This document shows positions 10,475-23,000 of a stretch of DNA of 64,000 nucleotides, piece by piece. Within the stretch, counting starts at the first letter, position 1; each line of letters starts with the position of its first letter. The stretch is from Cordylochernes scorpioides (Eukaryota > Arthropoda > Arachnida > Pseudoscorpiones > Chernetidae): the NCBI GenBank assembly GCA_030710605.1, contig CP092876.1, forward strand, positions 63,426,115 through 63,490,114, written 5' to 3'. The notes under the pieces are model-generated. The model did no database searches. It was given only the letters and a program-made list of their open reading frames with translations, and had not been told where the DNA came from. The position numbers and the translations under genes were made by a program.

Positions 10475-11423
10475 TGTGATAATGAGTTGCTGTCGACTTA
10501 TCTGTGATGAGATCCTGTCGACTTAAATGTGATGATGATTGAGAATTGATGTCGACTTGTAGTAATGATATGAGAATTCCAGTAGCTTTTGTAGAGATCT
10601 GTCGACTAGAAATGTGATGTGGTGAGGTTGATGTCGACTACTGAAATAATTTGTTGAAGTCCTGGTAGCTCTTGTTGTACTGTGTTGACCAAGAGGAACA
10701 GTCAGGATGTAGAGTTTTCCAGTACCTCTCTGCACCTTGGAAGACCTTTAAAAGTTCTCACAAAATACAGGCAGTCGTGGTCGAGGCAGAGTGGAAAGTT
10801 TGGGATGTCCACACAAAAAACGAAGACACAAATGCACTAAGAAAGTTCCGTTAACAGATAAAAGTTGAGCCAGGAGCGAAAGATGGAGACATAGAAGTTT
10901 CTTGCTCGTCTACATGATAGTTGAGATCGACATCATACGACATACGACCGACGCGGCTTGCACTAAGGGTGAACTAAACTCAACTGACTGAACTGTACTG
11001 AGCTGTCAAGCCACCGTAAGGTGATGATTTATAGGTTAAAGACGGGGTGACCTTATGTGACATGGGCGTTTCTGAGAAAAGGGGGGCCTTGGCATGTCCA
11101 GGTGTGAGAGGGGTCTCTGCCTTCCACCACATGTGACAGTGTGGGTGGCCTGTCGTGGGAATTGTGAATCTACCTGATTTATGAGTTCCATCTTTAGACT
11201 GTTGTTTTGGTAATACTATGCTCGATCTCTGCTTTAGCTCAACTCTTAAATCTATTACAGATTTTATTTATTTATCCACTTTGTACAAATTACATTACAT
11301 AGGGTGATGTAAAGACACAGATTAATCATGCGCATAATTATTTATAGATGTGTTTCTATATACAACATGGCAATCTTGTTATAAGTTATCTACACCATAT
11401 GAGGTTGTTGTTTTAAATTACCA
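10475..11423 (-). repeat. LTR (right copy, 5' LTR if the element reads minus)
   Basis: Same 949-bp length as the left LTR, with a handful of substitutions (for example GATAATGAG versus GATGATGAG near its left end). The TATA box equivalent is at about 11024-11034 on the minus strand. Confidence 0.85.
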
Positions 11424-11484
11424 TATATATGTTTAAAAAATAAAAAATAAAAAGGTCAGGTGTTGATATTGAAAATAATAAAGG

Positions 11485-11770
11485 CATATCCTGACCAGGA
11501 GCACATGTGCTTTTCAAAAGGCAGAGCGCCATCTGGTGGAACAGAAATCAACTAAACATTTATTTAGCTTGTTTCCTGATATTTGGTCAACCCAAATTTT
11601 GATAAATAAAGAAAAGCCATCCACGAACGCGTTTCGCGCTTTTGGCGCTCGTCAGCGTAGAGTAGGCTGTACCACTGCGATCAAAAGGATTTTTGATCCC
11701 AGAGGATTCTTGAGAAACCAAGAAATTGGTATTTAAGGCCAAACTTGCGTAATACGCTTAACATGTGAAA
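11485..11770 (-). repeat. Penelope-type repeat unit with hammerhead
   Basis: One full unit of the family at 4.35-5.02 kb, minus orientation. It runs from the TAAGCGTATTACGCAAG end near 11765 to CAGGAGCACATGTGC near 11495. The hammerhead sits centrally. It lies directly beside the right LTR. Confidence 0.65.
11621..11660 (-). ncRNA. Hammerhead ribozyme motif (family A, copy 3)
   Basis: Minus strand: CTACG, CTGACGA, GCGC stem with a CAAAA loop, GAAAC, GCGTT, CGTGG. Stem I keeps five pairs through one U-G wobble. The core is intact. Confidence 0.6.
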
Positions 11771-12306
11771 AAAAAAAAACAATAGTAAAAAATAAGAAAT
11801 AAAGCGAAAATAAAGGCAACACATTTTTATTTTATATAGGAATATGGTTTATTATGTCTTATATCTACTTATTCTAGCTATGTTAATAGAATGGTCGCTC
11901 AGCTTTCTCTCTATATTTTTGAATCAATTCTCTCTACTTGATATTTTTAATATAGAGAAAAAATATCCACAATGGTACATAATAATGATTATGATGAAAA
12001 GTTAAATTTTAACTAAAAATACAATTTTCTTAATCGATATTTGAATTCAAAAATATAACTCTATATTCTATATATACACTCGAGAAAAACCTAGGCATTC
12101 TTCCAGGACATATATCTCCTCTAGTGTTTCATTTGATTTAATAGTTTTTTTTTCTTTTGAAATATTTCATCATAATGAAGTTCTATTCAACGTATAGTAT
12201 ACATACATCTACCTCGAAAAATTTCTAAAGTGATCCTGACTGGGATATCTGACTGCCTAGAGTGATTTGGCATTGAGAGATAGTGCCTCACTGGCATTAG
12301 CTACAC
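11771..12306. other. Intergenic sequence, no gene seen
   Basis: AT-rich with no motif or long frame. Confidence 0.45.
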
Positions 12307-12505
12307 CAGGGGTAGGAAACCTGCGACTCGCGAGCCACATATGGTTCTTTAGGTGTGGCTACATTTAGTACTCACATGAATAAAAACTTTATTTTTCCAA
12401 ATACTATTTATTGTTGGCAAGAAAATATTTTGTGGCTCTTTAAACTTTGAAATTTCGTAAATATCAATTTTTGTCTCTTTCGAATCAAATGGTTGCCGAC
12501 CCTTG
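12307..12505. mobile_element. hAT-type MITE
   Basis: A 199-bp element with imperfect inverted termini CAGGGGTAGGAAACC and (complement of the right end) CAAGGGTCGGCAACC, the termini typical of hAT-derived short elements in animals. The flanking 8 bp on each side (AGCTACAC and ACGTAGAC) are only partly alike, as expected for an old insertion. No transposase. Confidence 0.75.
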
Positions 12506-12882
12506 ACGTAGACGGATATGAAATGAACAATAAAAAGCATTAACTCATTCTTCAGAGCTTTTAGTTGTCCATTGCTTATGGACATATAATACTTGAACAT
12601 CTCGTGTTTACAAGAATTCTTGAAGAATTATAAAACACTACAATTAAGGATATTCATGTTTTAATATATGAACAATCCTAATTTTCTATTATTTATTGAT
12701 TGCATGATTCTATGGGATTTTAATATACATAGTTTACTATGTCTTAAAGTTTTTGGCTCTTAAATTAAAAGTGTGTAAATAGGAAATGATAAAATGTATA
12801 TTACCCTTTATAAGAAAATAAAGCAAATATATCGAGACAAAAAAAATGTTGGAATTTCATTAGGAAATACTTCAAATGTTTA

Positions 12883-13089
12883 TTACACTGTCCTAGTGTA
12901 GAAGTTATAGTCACCGATCCCAAAGAAGAAGACAGGCGCGGTGAAGATGACGTCGTCGCCCCTCACCTCGAAGCCATTCTCGCCTCCAAAGACCTCGGTG
13001 ACGGGGAAGGCTCGCGGCTCGGCGTCGTCGGTAAACTGTACTGCAACCTGGCCAGAAGCTGTGATTTTCAAGTCCCAGACATCTGAAAC
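12883..13089 (-). CDS. Last exon of a second secreted-protein copy (intact exon, broken gene)
   Basis: A 207-nt exon with acceptor CCAG|GTTTCAG, in phase 0, coding 68 residues and a TAA stop with an overlapping AATAAA. It has the same length and phase as the last exon at 16875-17081 and shares blocks such as VQFTDDAEPRAFPVTEVFGG and EVRGDDVIFTA; the final residues YNFYTRTV are identical. The Cys of the other copy (WDCKIT) is Leu here. The exon is open, but the exon 3 upstream of it is a pseudo-exon and no exon 1 or 2 lies between it and the neighbouring copy, so the gene as a whole is probably dead. An alternative is that it serves as a second 3' exon for the 27.8-kb gene. Confidence 0.65.
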   Translation of the reverse strand, partial: VSDVWDLKITASGQVAVQFTDDAEPRAFPVTEVFGGENGFEVRGDDVIFTAPVFFFGIGDYNFYTRTV

Positions 13090-13988
13090 CTGGTTCAAAC
13101 AGCACTTAAATATCCATTAACTTGGCAAAAATGGTTTGTAGGATTGATGATGCTGCTTTTTAAAAAATAATGTCAACCTTCTAACTATATATGAGTAGTG
13201 TTTTCTTTTCCTTGCTAATTTCTGAACAAAATTTCAGGGTGGATTTGTATTTCGCAAGCAAATTCACAAGATAAATGGAGGAAAAATACAAAATTAAAAC
13301 TTATGCAATGAGTTTCTTTAATCCGAAAAATTAATCTAGCTAAATATTATTCATGTGAAAGATATGTATTTCTATTTATATATATATGTTTTCTTACTTT
13401 TTATACCTCATTCTATTTACTTGTATATATAATTCATTGTATAAATATTTATAATATATACTCTTAAGTATTTTACTTTTGTGTAAAATGTAAATAACTT
13501 CAACTTAGATATATATAACCCTATCTCATTGAAACGTATTTTTCAAAAACTTCATTTCAGAAATTCTGCGGTTTTCAATGAGAAAATGAAACTCTTCATA
13601 GCATAGTTTCGATTCTTCAATTCAATTTTGCGCAATTTTAATTCCTTTTACTTATCATAGAGAACAATTCGAATATAACAGTTATCTGAGAATAACAATA
13701 AATGTATATTTTCCCTCTATATGAAAGAAATGGTATAAGAGGGGCTTAAATTTAATGCCTGAAAATTCTCTTTCACTCCCTTATAGAATACTCAGAATAT
13801 ACTTGGTTAGAGAATTCAATTTAGAGAATTGAAGGAAATATATATTATTTGAATCCTTTCTTTCGTGGCTTTTCCAGGAATTATGTGAATTTCAGCGCAG
13901 CTACTCTGTGAATTTTAATGAACTAAATAAGTCTGGAAGGCCCTATCAATATTGACTCACATCAGTAACTATCTGCATGAGGGCTTAC
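13090..13988. other. Intron-like AT-rich sequence, no further exon seen
   Basis: Lies between the pseudo-exon 3 and the last exon of the broken copy. No coding pattern. Confidence 0.45.
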
Positions 13989-14375
13989 CTTGCGCTTCAC
14001 CAGTACCTATTCCATGTTCAATGACTACACAGCCTCTAGTGTGGTGTTGAAGTAGGCTACAAGGTTGCGGCTGACTGAACGGAGCAGGTCACTGGGAAAT
14101 GTAGCGTCCAGCCATATATCTGTTTCATTGCGTTAAGGAACTCGAAGCTCACGTGGAGCATTGATCATCATTTTCAGAAATACCTCCAGGTTCTAAACAA
14201 GATCCTTCATTGAAACCATGCACCGTTAGCAAGTGGAAACCATTCCCTTTTCAAATACTTCTTTAACTCTTCGACTCTGGGGTTTTTCAAGGTCTGAACG
14301 TACTTCACCGTTCCCACATCCATGTCTCCTTTAATGATGTACATTATCTCCCAAAGATTAACTTCCACCTTGAAG
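13989..14375 (-). pseudogene. Exon 3 pseudo-exon of the secreted-protein family
   Basis: Flanked by an acceptor (CTACAG|CTTCAAG) and donor (AAG|GTAAGC) at the same positions as the intact exon 3 at 18565-18952; it is 387 nt against 388. It starts FKVEV like the intact exon, then diverges; it keeps KKYLKRE and, near its end, NLVAYFNTTL. It carries an in-frame TGA about 53 codons in, further stops and at least one frameshift. The preserved splice sites and internal damage show an exon that was once functional. Confidence 0.85.
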
Positions 14376-14399
14376 CTGTAGAGACATATGTTTGCTACA

Positions 14400-15790
14400 C
14401 TTATTATATACTGTGACAGAGCTCTTGGCTGGGAGTCGGTTAACAGATTTAGCGATGCTCTTGAGAAGAGATTCTTGACTGGGGACCCAGGTTTAAACGG
14501 TATAAATGGCTGCTCTTGAGTCAGAGTAGAGTATTATTTTTCTTGCCAAGTTGATGTTGATACTTTTTAGAGTAGTATTTATTGCAGATAATTCTGATTT
14601 ATAAACTGAAAGGTGTCTAGGTTGGGAAAAGGAGATTTTCAAAGAAATTTATCTTTGTAAATAGCAATTCCATTGCCAGACAGTCCAATGTCAAGTTGGC
14701 TACCATCAGTTTAAATTGTGATGTCAAAGAGGAAGCTATTTTGCTCAATTATTTGGACACCAAGAGCTTTAAGTAATTCTGGCTGTTGCGAGTTCTGTTT
14801 GGAGGGCAGCAAGGTTTAGGTTTGGGATTGATTTGAATATCTAAAAGATTTGAGTTGCGAACCGGGTTGAGAGGAGTGGATCGTTTGAGTCTTTGATTTG
14901 ATAGAATTTACTGTTTCCACTGGAGCTATTTTGATTGAAAGAATTTAGGATTGCCGACTTTAAGTTCTTTTATCTGTCTTCCAAAAGAATTTTATGGGGG
15001 TTTGCTGAGATGTCATTTGATGTTCCAAATGAATTCCAAGATGCTTACCTATAGTTCCAAAAGAGTATTCATAAAGATATTGGATGTGAGGTGGAGGTGA
15101 ATTTTCTGTTACAGAGGAAGATGGTCGCTTCTGATGCTTTTCATGGTGATATTTCTATAAACTGTTGCATAGATGGAGAAGAGATGGGGTGATCAAGATT
15201 TACAGAGTTCCATGAGAGATTTAGTTAGGACTATGTGACCCAATTGTGAGGTTGTTGTCATCTATAAAGGTGCTGAGAATAGAGCCCTCAGTGTTGTTGA
15301 GGGAACACCTCCAAGAATGATGTTTTCAGTTGAAGTCATCAAGGATGAATATATTGGGGTCCAGTAGGTGTGAAATTTTGTCCAGTTCAGACCCTGGGGT
15401 GGGTGATGTTGATGTTAACAATTGTTAGGGGTCTTTGATTAGGTAGGTGTATTTTGAAGGTCAGTAGTTCAGTGTGGGACTCTCGTTGAAGGAGTAACAA
15501 TTTATTTAAAGGTAAGGTCTTCGAAGAGGGTCAGGAGTCCTCCTACTCCATCTGCTTATGGCCTGCCTTTTTCAGTATTTTGAAGCCATTTACCTTAAAA
15601 ATGTGGTTGAGCTTAAGCTTGGTTTCTTGTAGACAATAAATATTATAACCATTGAGGAATTCGCCAGTGATAACATCTCGTCCAGCTTTACCTTGCTCTT
15701 ATTTGTATAAATTTATTGATGTTGCACTGTAGAACATTCAATTTTGCGTTGAGAGACCAGGGAATTTTTTAATGATTCCACCTCTCTAAA
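14400..15790 (-). mobile_element. Fossil non-LTR retrotransposon (endonuclease and RNase H parts)
   Basis: Broken minus-strand readings give, in order, NVLQCNIN and YCLQETKLKLNHIFKVNGF (start of an apurinic-type endonuclease), TIVNINITHP and ILDDFN (later endonuclease motifs), and then, near 14.43-14.7 kb, an RNase H region with GLSGNGIAIYKDK, VYKSELSAINTTLKSIN and IILYSDSRAAIYTV. Endonuclease plus RNase H fits the I/Jockey side of non-LTR elements. The reverse transcriptase that should lie between them is missing, and many stops show great age. It separates the broken gene copy from the intact one. Confidence 0.75.
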
Positions 15791-16870
15791 CTCCGGACAC
15801 TGCCCATCATAATGGTTGTGGTAGACACAATGGTAGACAGAGAGAATCCACCTTCTCAAAGGAACATTTCCATAATAATCACCACTTTATACCATTAAAC
15901 ATATTATCAGGAAAATAACTGGCTTAAAATATTGTTAAAGCTAAAGCTTCTGTTCTCAAGCCACACCATATCAAGGAACGCAAGACCTGCAGCGGGACCT
16001 TTATGAAATATTTATAGGTTACACTGGAAAGGCTATTTACTATGCTAATCCCAAATAAACCTTTTAAAACTGGGTCAAACAATGCAAAGATATTTTCTCA
16101 AATGGCATCATAATTGTGGTGGGTTTCTGCTACAATGGGAAGCTTCCTATGAAGAAGATGAACACAAATGTCAAAATAAATTTTTGAATCTGACAAATAC
16201 TTGTTTAAGACCCATTATATAATAATGTGGTCCCACGTTTTCATTCAAAATACTCAGGATCGGTGTGACTGCACTAGTATGAAGCCACATATCATACTCA
16301 TCTTGAACATGTCAATACCTGGACAAAAAAAAGGGGGACACCTGCATTTCTTAAATCCCTTTCAAGCATATCCCTTCCAAATCTTCAGACATGGCCCCTA
16401 TGAACTTTTTTTTTTTTTGATTTACTTAAAATTACTATTAGATCTAGAAAACTGAACACGCTAGATGGTCTCTTTTAAGTGGCTGAGGACTGTTGAAATG
16501 TTCTTTATAAAAATATTCTAAAACAAAGCCTTACATCTTGAAAATATTGATGCATGGCTAAGCGTCAAGAGCCTACACATTGGAAACAATGAGTTGTACA
16601 AACCTCTCCAAAATATTTTCCATAGAACACTGAAATTCGTTCTTCTAAAAATGGAACATCTTCAGTTGAATTCCACATAATTTATTTTCCCCCTCTGTAT
16701 TTTCAATTAAAAAGTATTATTCATTTTATAATATTAAAAAAAGTTTGCCAAGATATTAGAAGCTTGTGGATAGCAAATGTACTATATCGAATACAACTAG
16801 CATATCAGATTAAAAATAGAAGAATGTTCAAAAATAAGTCAGACATATTAGAAACAATATTGTAAAAAAG
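15791..16870. other. Intergenic sequence downstream of the four-exon gene, no gene seen
   Basis: No recognisable exon of the family or other motif; one chance frame at 16201-16455. Confidence 0.45.
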
Positions 16871-16874
16871 TTTA

Positions 16875-17081
16875 TTAAACTGTCCTTGTGTAGAAGTTAT
16901 AGTCGCTGACGCCGCGGAAGTAGCCAGACGCGGTGAAGATGACGTCGTCGCCCCTCACCTCGAAGCCATCCTCGCCTCCGAAGACCTCGGTGACGGGGAA
17001 GGCTCGCGGCTCGGCGTCGTCGGTAAACTGCACTCCAAACTGGCCAGAGATGGTGATCTTACAGTCCCAGTCAGCTGAAAC
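16875..17081 (-). CDS. Exon 4 (last) of the four-exon gene
   Basis: 207 nt; acceptor GAACCAG|GTTTCAG; ends GTTTAATAAAC, in which the stop codon and poly(A) signal overlap. GC content is far above the neighbourhood, and the reading frame is nearly identical to 12883-13089 over VQFTDDAEPRAFPVTEVFGG. Confidence 0.85.
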   Translation of the reverse strand, partial: VSADWDCKITISGQFGVQFTDDAEPRAFPVTEVFGGEDGFEVRGDDVIFTASGYFRGVSDYNFYTRTV

Positions 17082-20000
17082 CTGGTTCACACAGACACTG
17101 AATGATAAATAAACTTGGCAAGAATGTTGGTGTATATATTGGATATTAATAATGCTTATAAATTGTAATTTCCTCATTGGTCTCTCTCTTCATACTAATA
17201 TAAACCTATTCCAATCATTAGAAATTCTATAGTAACTCATAATTATTCTGCATAATCAAACGATATTATTGTAAAAATTATAAAACTATTTTAGAGGCGT
17301 AATATTCTTTTTAAAATAAAACAATTTCTACTGTCCTTACTGCGATGGAAAAATTAAAGGGAGGGCCTGGCTCATCAGTGGTGAACCCTCCCAGCGGTTT
17401 CGCCAGTTTAATCTTTCCATCGCAGTAAGGACAGTAGAAATTGTTTTATTTTAAAAAGAATATTACGCCTCTAAAATAGTTTTATAATTTGATAACAGAT
17501 GGCGCTCTAGTACATCGTGATATTATTGTAAGCCCGTTGAAGAGCGATTAACGCTTGAAAGTTAGCGTTTTTTAAATAAAAAAGATACTCATTGTGATAA
17601 TATAATTGCAATTTTAATACCTGTTCACAATTTTATCATGAATAATCAAACATATTTGTAATAAATATATTTTTGTATATAAAGAGAGAGAGAAGTGAAA
17701 ATCAAAACCTCTATACAAAGAAGTTATTTATTTCAAATAAATGATCGTGCTAATATTTCAGAAGTTGATATATCCTATATTTTAATTTATAAATAATTTA
17801 TTAAAAATGAACATAATTTTTACAAAGCGAAACCTTCTGATCAAATTGCAAGATGTTTAATATCAATTCAATATGTTTCCTCATTTAAATGATTGGCTAA
17901 CTTACAAGGAAACAGCTCTATTCTCAGCTCCTTGTGCGAACATTAAACTTAAAAGATTCCAATTTTGAATTTCCATCTCGTATATCAAGATTACATATGT
18001 GCATATGTATGTCATATTAACTTGAAGGATGACTATTTTATTAAGGAAGAAAGTAGAGCCCTCAAATCAAAGGTTTTAGCCAAAAATATATATTGTGTAG
18101 AATCAAATATTAGAACAGAAAAATTAGAGTAATACATTGCGATCGAATTTAAAAAAAGTCTCTCATTGATAATTCTATTTACATTCAGGCATTTAAGCAA
18201 ATTTATCAATTTAAGAGCTGCTACTTTTTTAAATACTTGCATTTAGAAATATGAAGTCCTCTGTATATAAAGCGGCATTTTCATTTCGACTTATAGCGCT
18301 ATGTCCCCCTGGGAACACTTTAAAGGTAAACTAAACATAGAAATGAAAGAAAGAAAGATCATTTGAAATATGTACAAGAATTAGTATGCAATTTATTGAT
18401 GGAAAGAGAAAAATTATTAAACACAATTGAAATATGTACAAAGTGTTGGTAGGAAAATTTAGTTTAATGAAATCAATTGTAAAGGTGTGTATTCGAGGAA
18501 AACAATTTACAGATTGTAGAAAGTTTTAAAGCGACAGGTCAGTAATTACTTTGAAGATACTCACCTTACGGGACACGAGAACCCACTCCAAGTTCACAGA
18601 CTGCCCAGCTCCCAGGGTGGTATTGAAGTAGGCCACCAAATTGCGCTCCGAGGTAGCAATTCGGGCGTTAAGCGACAGCGTGTCCAGACGAACTTCAGTG
18701 TTGTTAAGCTGGTGAGCCTTGAGTTCACGGGGGGCGTTGGACAGCACCTCCAGGCGGTTGTCAGGGTTGTGAATAAGCCCCTTTAGAGCCCCCCACGAAG
18801 CGTGAGCCAGCGCTGATCTTTCCTTCTTCAAGTACTGCTTCATCTCTCCATCTCCAGTGTTGCTTAAAGCCTGGGTGGACACCACTTTCTCCACATCCAC
18901 GTCCTCCTCGATGGCGTACACTAGACTCCCAGGTGTCACCTCCACTTTGAAGCTGAAGAAACATTTGTACATTTTTCAACTTAAAATTATCCCAATATTT
19001 CATAATCTATTTAATGTAATAATTCAGAGGGTCCTATTTGATAAAAACTGGCAATATTTACTACTGTTCTCATAACGAAAGTATTTACTACTACCTGTAT
19101 TGCAATGATAAAATATATTAGGAATTTATACATCAATAAAAAGGTCTATATAAAATACTATAATAATGGATTCCTAGCAAGTCATTATGTTCTAAATTAT
19201 TCGAGGTAGACTAATACTTCTTAAAATTAAAGATACTTCGGCCAGTAAATCTTTTTATTATCTCGACGTTTCGACAATAATTATTCAGAATAATTTTTGA
19301 CGCCTTGCCAAATATTTCAATTTTTGTTTGTTCCTGACAAGGATAAAATATTTTTGTCGAAACGTTGATACAATAAAAAATATTTACTGGCCCAATATCT
19401 TTAATTCGAAGAATTATGAATGCCAGCCATCAGCCTCTATGTTTACGATGGAATAATACTTGTATATAAACTATGTATCTGTATATATTTATGAAATATT
19501 GTGAATATATTATAGCAAAATTTGGTAGATAAAGGATTTAAAAATATTATTTACTCACTTGGACTTTTCGCCATAGAGATCGATAGACTTAACGTTAGTT
19601 TTGAGTTCTGCTGCCTTGTTCTGTGCCCAGGTGTTAGCGATCTGGGGCAAGTTCCATAGCTTGATTACGGTCACTGCACGTTTCCAGTCAACAGTTTCAA
19701 TCAATAGATTTATCAAAAACAGAATCAATTCTAATATAAATATTAAGAGAAAAATAGTTCTTAAAATATTTTTTTTTTTATTTGAATACCAAAACTCTTT
19801 AATTTTATTCACCATATCAATAAAATCCTTTGGATTTATTTTTCTGAAATGCTAAAAATGTATACATGTTTTTTAATGTATGCGATATGATCAAATGATC
19901 TATTTTTGTGTAAATTTATTATGAAGTTTTTTTTTTCTATAACAATATTAAAAATGGTGTGTGTGAAGTAAGTTTATGAAATATTTTAATCGATAGAATT

Positions 20001-23000
20001 GTCAAAAATGTGTTTAGAGTATTAATATTTGAAACAATTCTAAAATGAAAGTATCGTTATTATATATATGATTTACAAACTTTCGAACCACCAACATTTT
20101 TAAAAGCCAATCCTTATTGTTATACTCACAATATGTTAGGTAATATAATTTTTAAAATTATAATTTAAAAATATTGTAACATAGTATTTATTAATTTTAA
20201 TTATGTAACATAGTATTTCTTATTTTATTATTTTTTATTTAATAGAGTGGTCATTTTTATGTTTCATATCTTGCGACTCTGTAAATTTCCCTCGTGGCTT
20301 ATCTTTTGTTTACCTTTGATAGTTTGTCCTTCCCTGAAATAAATTTTTTGTTTCCTCCTGAAGTTTTTGTCTTCCCTAATTTTCCACGTTGCAACATATT
20401 AAGTGGTTTTCGGTGATGAATTTTTGAAGAATTTTATGATGAACCTAAATTTTAAGAGATATCAGAAAAATTAAATGCATGTTCGCCTTATGATTTTGCG
20501 ATTTTTATAAATTTTCTCCAGGCGCGAATATATAACTCAAGAAATGCAAAATCAATATTTGCTGATGTTATTGTTTATGTTTCAATTTTGGTTTAGTAAT
20601 TCAATACTTCCGTAATTAATAGCTATTTTATAGGATATGAAGGATTCTATTGAATAACTTTGATATTTGCTAGATATATTGATCATGTGACATGGTGATG
20701 ATCCAGCTTAAAGGTCTTATCGTTGCAAATATATTCATGCAGGCCGTACATATATATATATGTTATAGATTAGAAATTTTTTGTGTGTTTGATTGTTGAA
20801 AAGAGGTGCAGTCGTGGAAAAATAAAAATTATTATTTACCTTTCAAGCAGATTTTTATTTTGAATCTCTTGAAGTAAAAATATACATAAAATTATTTATA
20901 TCACAGTAATATAAAATTTAGAAAATGAATTCTATATTCGTGATTTTCATTAGAAAAGGTAGGGTTCACTTTACATATTTACAACAACAATAATTAAAGT
21001 GCTATTATTTTGAATATATGGTCAAAAATGTATAACAGTCAATGAATGAAAAATAAAATATATGTTTTTAAAATGAAATAAAATATTTGCATTTTAGATT
21101 ATATAATATATATATAGCGTCCTGGTTTAGCAATGTATGGTTTTATATACTTTGTTACGAACTGAAATATTGTATTGGCCTTCTGAAGGAAATCTAATTG
21201 CCATTTTGTTTCAATTATTAGCTTTTTAATATACTATTGAGCGTCCTTGAATTGTAAAAATAGGCACAATAGTATATTTGCCGAGTCTATGAAAGGTAAT
21301 TTTATTGAAGGTTGAGTATGTGGTATGTAGCAGTTGACGCGGGAAGGCTACTTGGTTGCTGGGTAATTTAGGTTCAAAAAGTGTTTGTTGAGAGAGATAG
21401 AAATAGATTTGAAGGCATCCTATTTATTAGAAATTTCAAAAAAAAAATTCTGTTTTCAATATTATTGAATCAGAATAGCGAGAAATGGGTAAATATGTAT
21501 TAAATTATAGTTTTAAACCTATTAATCTTATGGCTGATTGGTTCTAAAGAATTATAAGTATGTATAGAGGATTGAGTAATATGTTTATAATACACTGTGA
21601 AGTGGTAGCTATATTGTTTCTTTTATAACTAATGCATCCAGATATGATATGACTATTTATTTACCATTTTTTCAATTGTGAATGGTATTTAAAGGTTTCT
21701 AACTATTGAAGATTTCTAAAATGAAAATTTCTGTTCCTTTTGTATGTTAAAAGAGAATATTATCAATATAACGCCTCCATATTCCTATTTTGATATCATT
21801 CTTATAGATGATCCACTGATCAATTCTCAACGTTGCTATCTCATACGCTATCATAGATAGTGGGCAGTCAATTAGGCAACCTCTCAAATTGTAATATATG
21901 AATATTCTCTATGAGATAGAGAGATAATGAAGCTTTTCATTGAGGCAAATTGTTGTCAAACAGTTGCACAATTTCTCTTCTGTGCGTGTATCTATTCTCA
22001 AGATAATAAAATATATCCTCCAGGTTTTTAATGGAAAAAGGAAGCAGTAAACTTTAAAATAGGATTTGAGTTTATATGCAGATGTTATTATGATCAGTGA
22101 AGGTCTCTTAGTGTTCCTTAAAAAATTTCGCTAAGCAGTTCGGAATACTGCAAATGAAATATAATTTCTTAATTTCGAATAATAAGGTTAAAATGCTGTA
22201 AAGCTTATTGCATTGGTTATACTGACAGAGTAATAGTTCGACTCCAATAATTGCTTGTAGGTAAACAGATGATTTGTATATTTTTAAAATTAATGAATTC
22301 ATTAAATATGAGGTAAACTGAATAGCTTGGATATGCAAACCTCTTGAATTTATTGACAGTTATTGACTTGTCCTTTTTATGGTCAGCGAAACATATATAG
22401 TCATAACCGAAAATGTATGTATATTCTGTAAATTTAAGTAATACATCGGCAGTTCGGCGGGTTTTGTGTACCTAAGCGCCGAAAGATGGCGTTCTCTAGG
22501 CGGGAAGTTTTGTATATATTAGCCATCATCTTTGAGGGGTAGCGATCGCGAGCCGTTTGGGTCTTTGACATTACCTCCTTATTCATTTATTTTGTTATCT
22601 CTTGAACTTAGTTTATCTATTTTCCTTTTTATCGCCCTAACTAATTTACCATTTAAACTAATCTAAAAATTATTATCTTATTCTTCCCGAATGTCTCGTC
22701 ACTTTTGTTACCGTGTTAATATTTATATACTAGCCGAGTGACCCGGGCAACGCCCAGGGTTTACCCAAAGGGCCTGCAGAGACTTTAAAAGTATAGATAT
22801 ATATAGATATAAATAGCCGAGTGACCCGGGCAACGACCCAGGTTTACCCGAAGGACCCGCAGGTGAGAAACTATAGAAGAAAAATTTTAACAAATCAGAA
22901 AATGAAAGTGCAAACAACAGAACTACACTACTTTAAGGACATGAGAGCACATGCACAGTATCACCACACGTGTACCATTTTCAAAGACCCTGCTTAGGAT

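Larger units (their letters stand above)
5771..11423 (-). mobile_element. Young non-autonomous LTR retrotransposon
   Basis: Two direct repeats of exactly 949 bp (5771-6719 and 10475-11423) flank 3755 bp of internal sequence. Both begin TGTGAT and end TTACCA and are flanked by TA-repeat sequence that allows a 4- or 6-bp duplication. Where I compared them, the repeats differ at only a few positions, so insertion is recent. The internal part has no protease, reverse transcriptase, RNase H or integrase motif in any frame, so the element must depend on enzymes from elsewhere (large retrotransposon derivative type). Orientation is inferred as minus from a TATA box and initiator in the LTR. No clear polypurine tract or primer-binding site settles it, and TGGGCCCCGGGAG after 6719 could be a primer-binding site for the opposite orientation. 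Confidence 0.8.
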
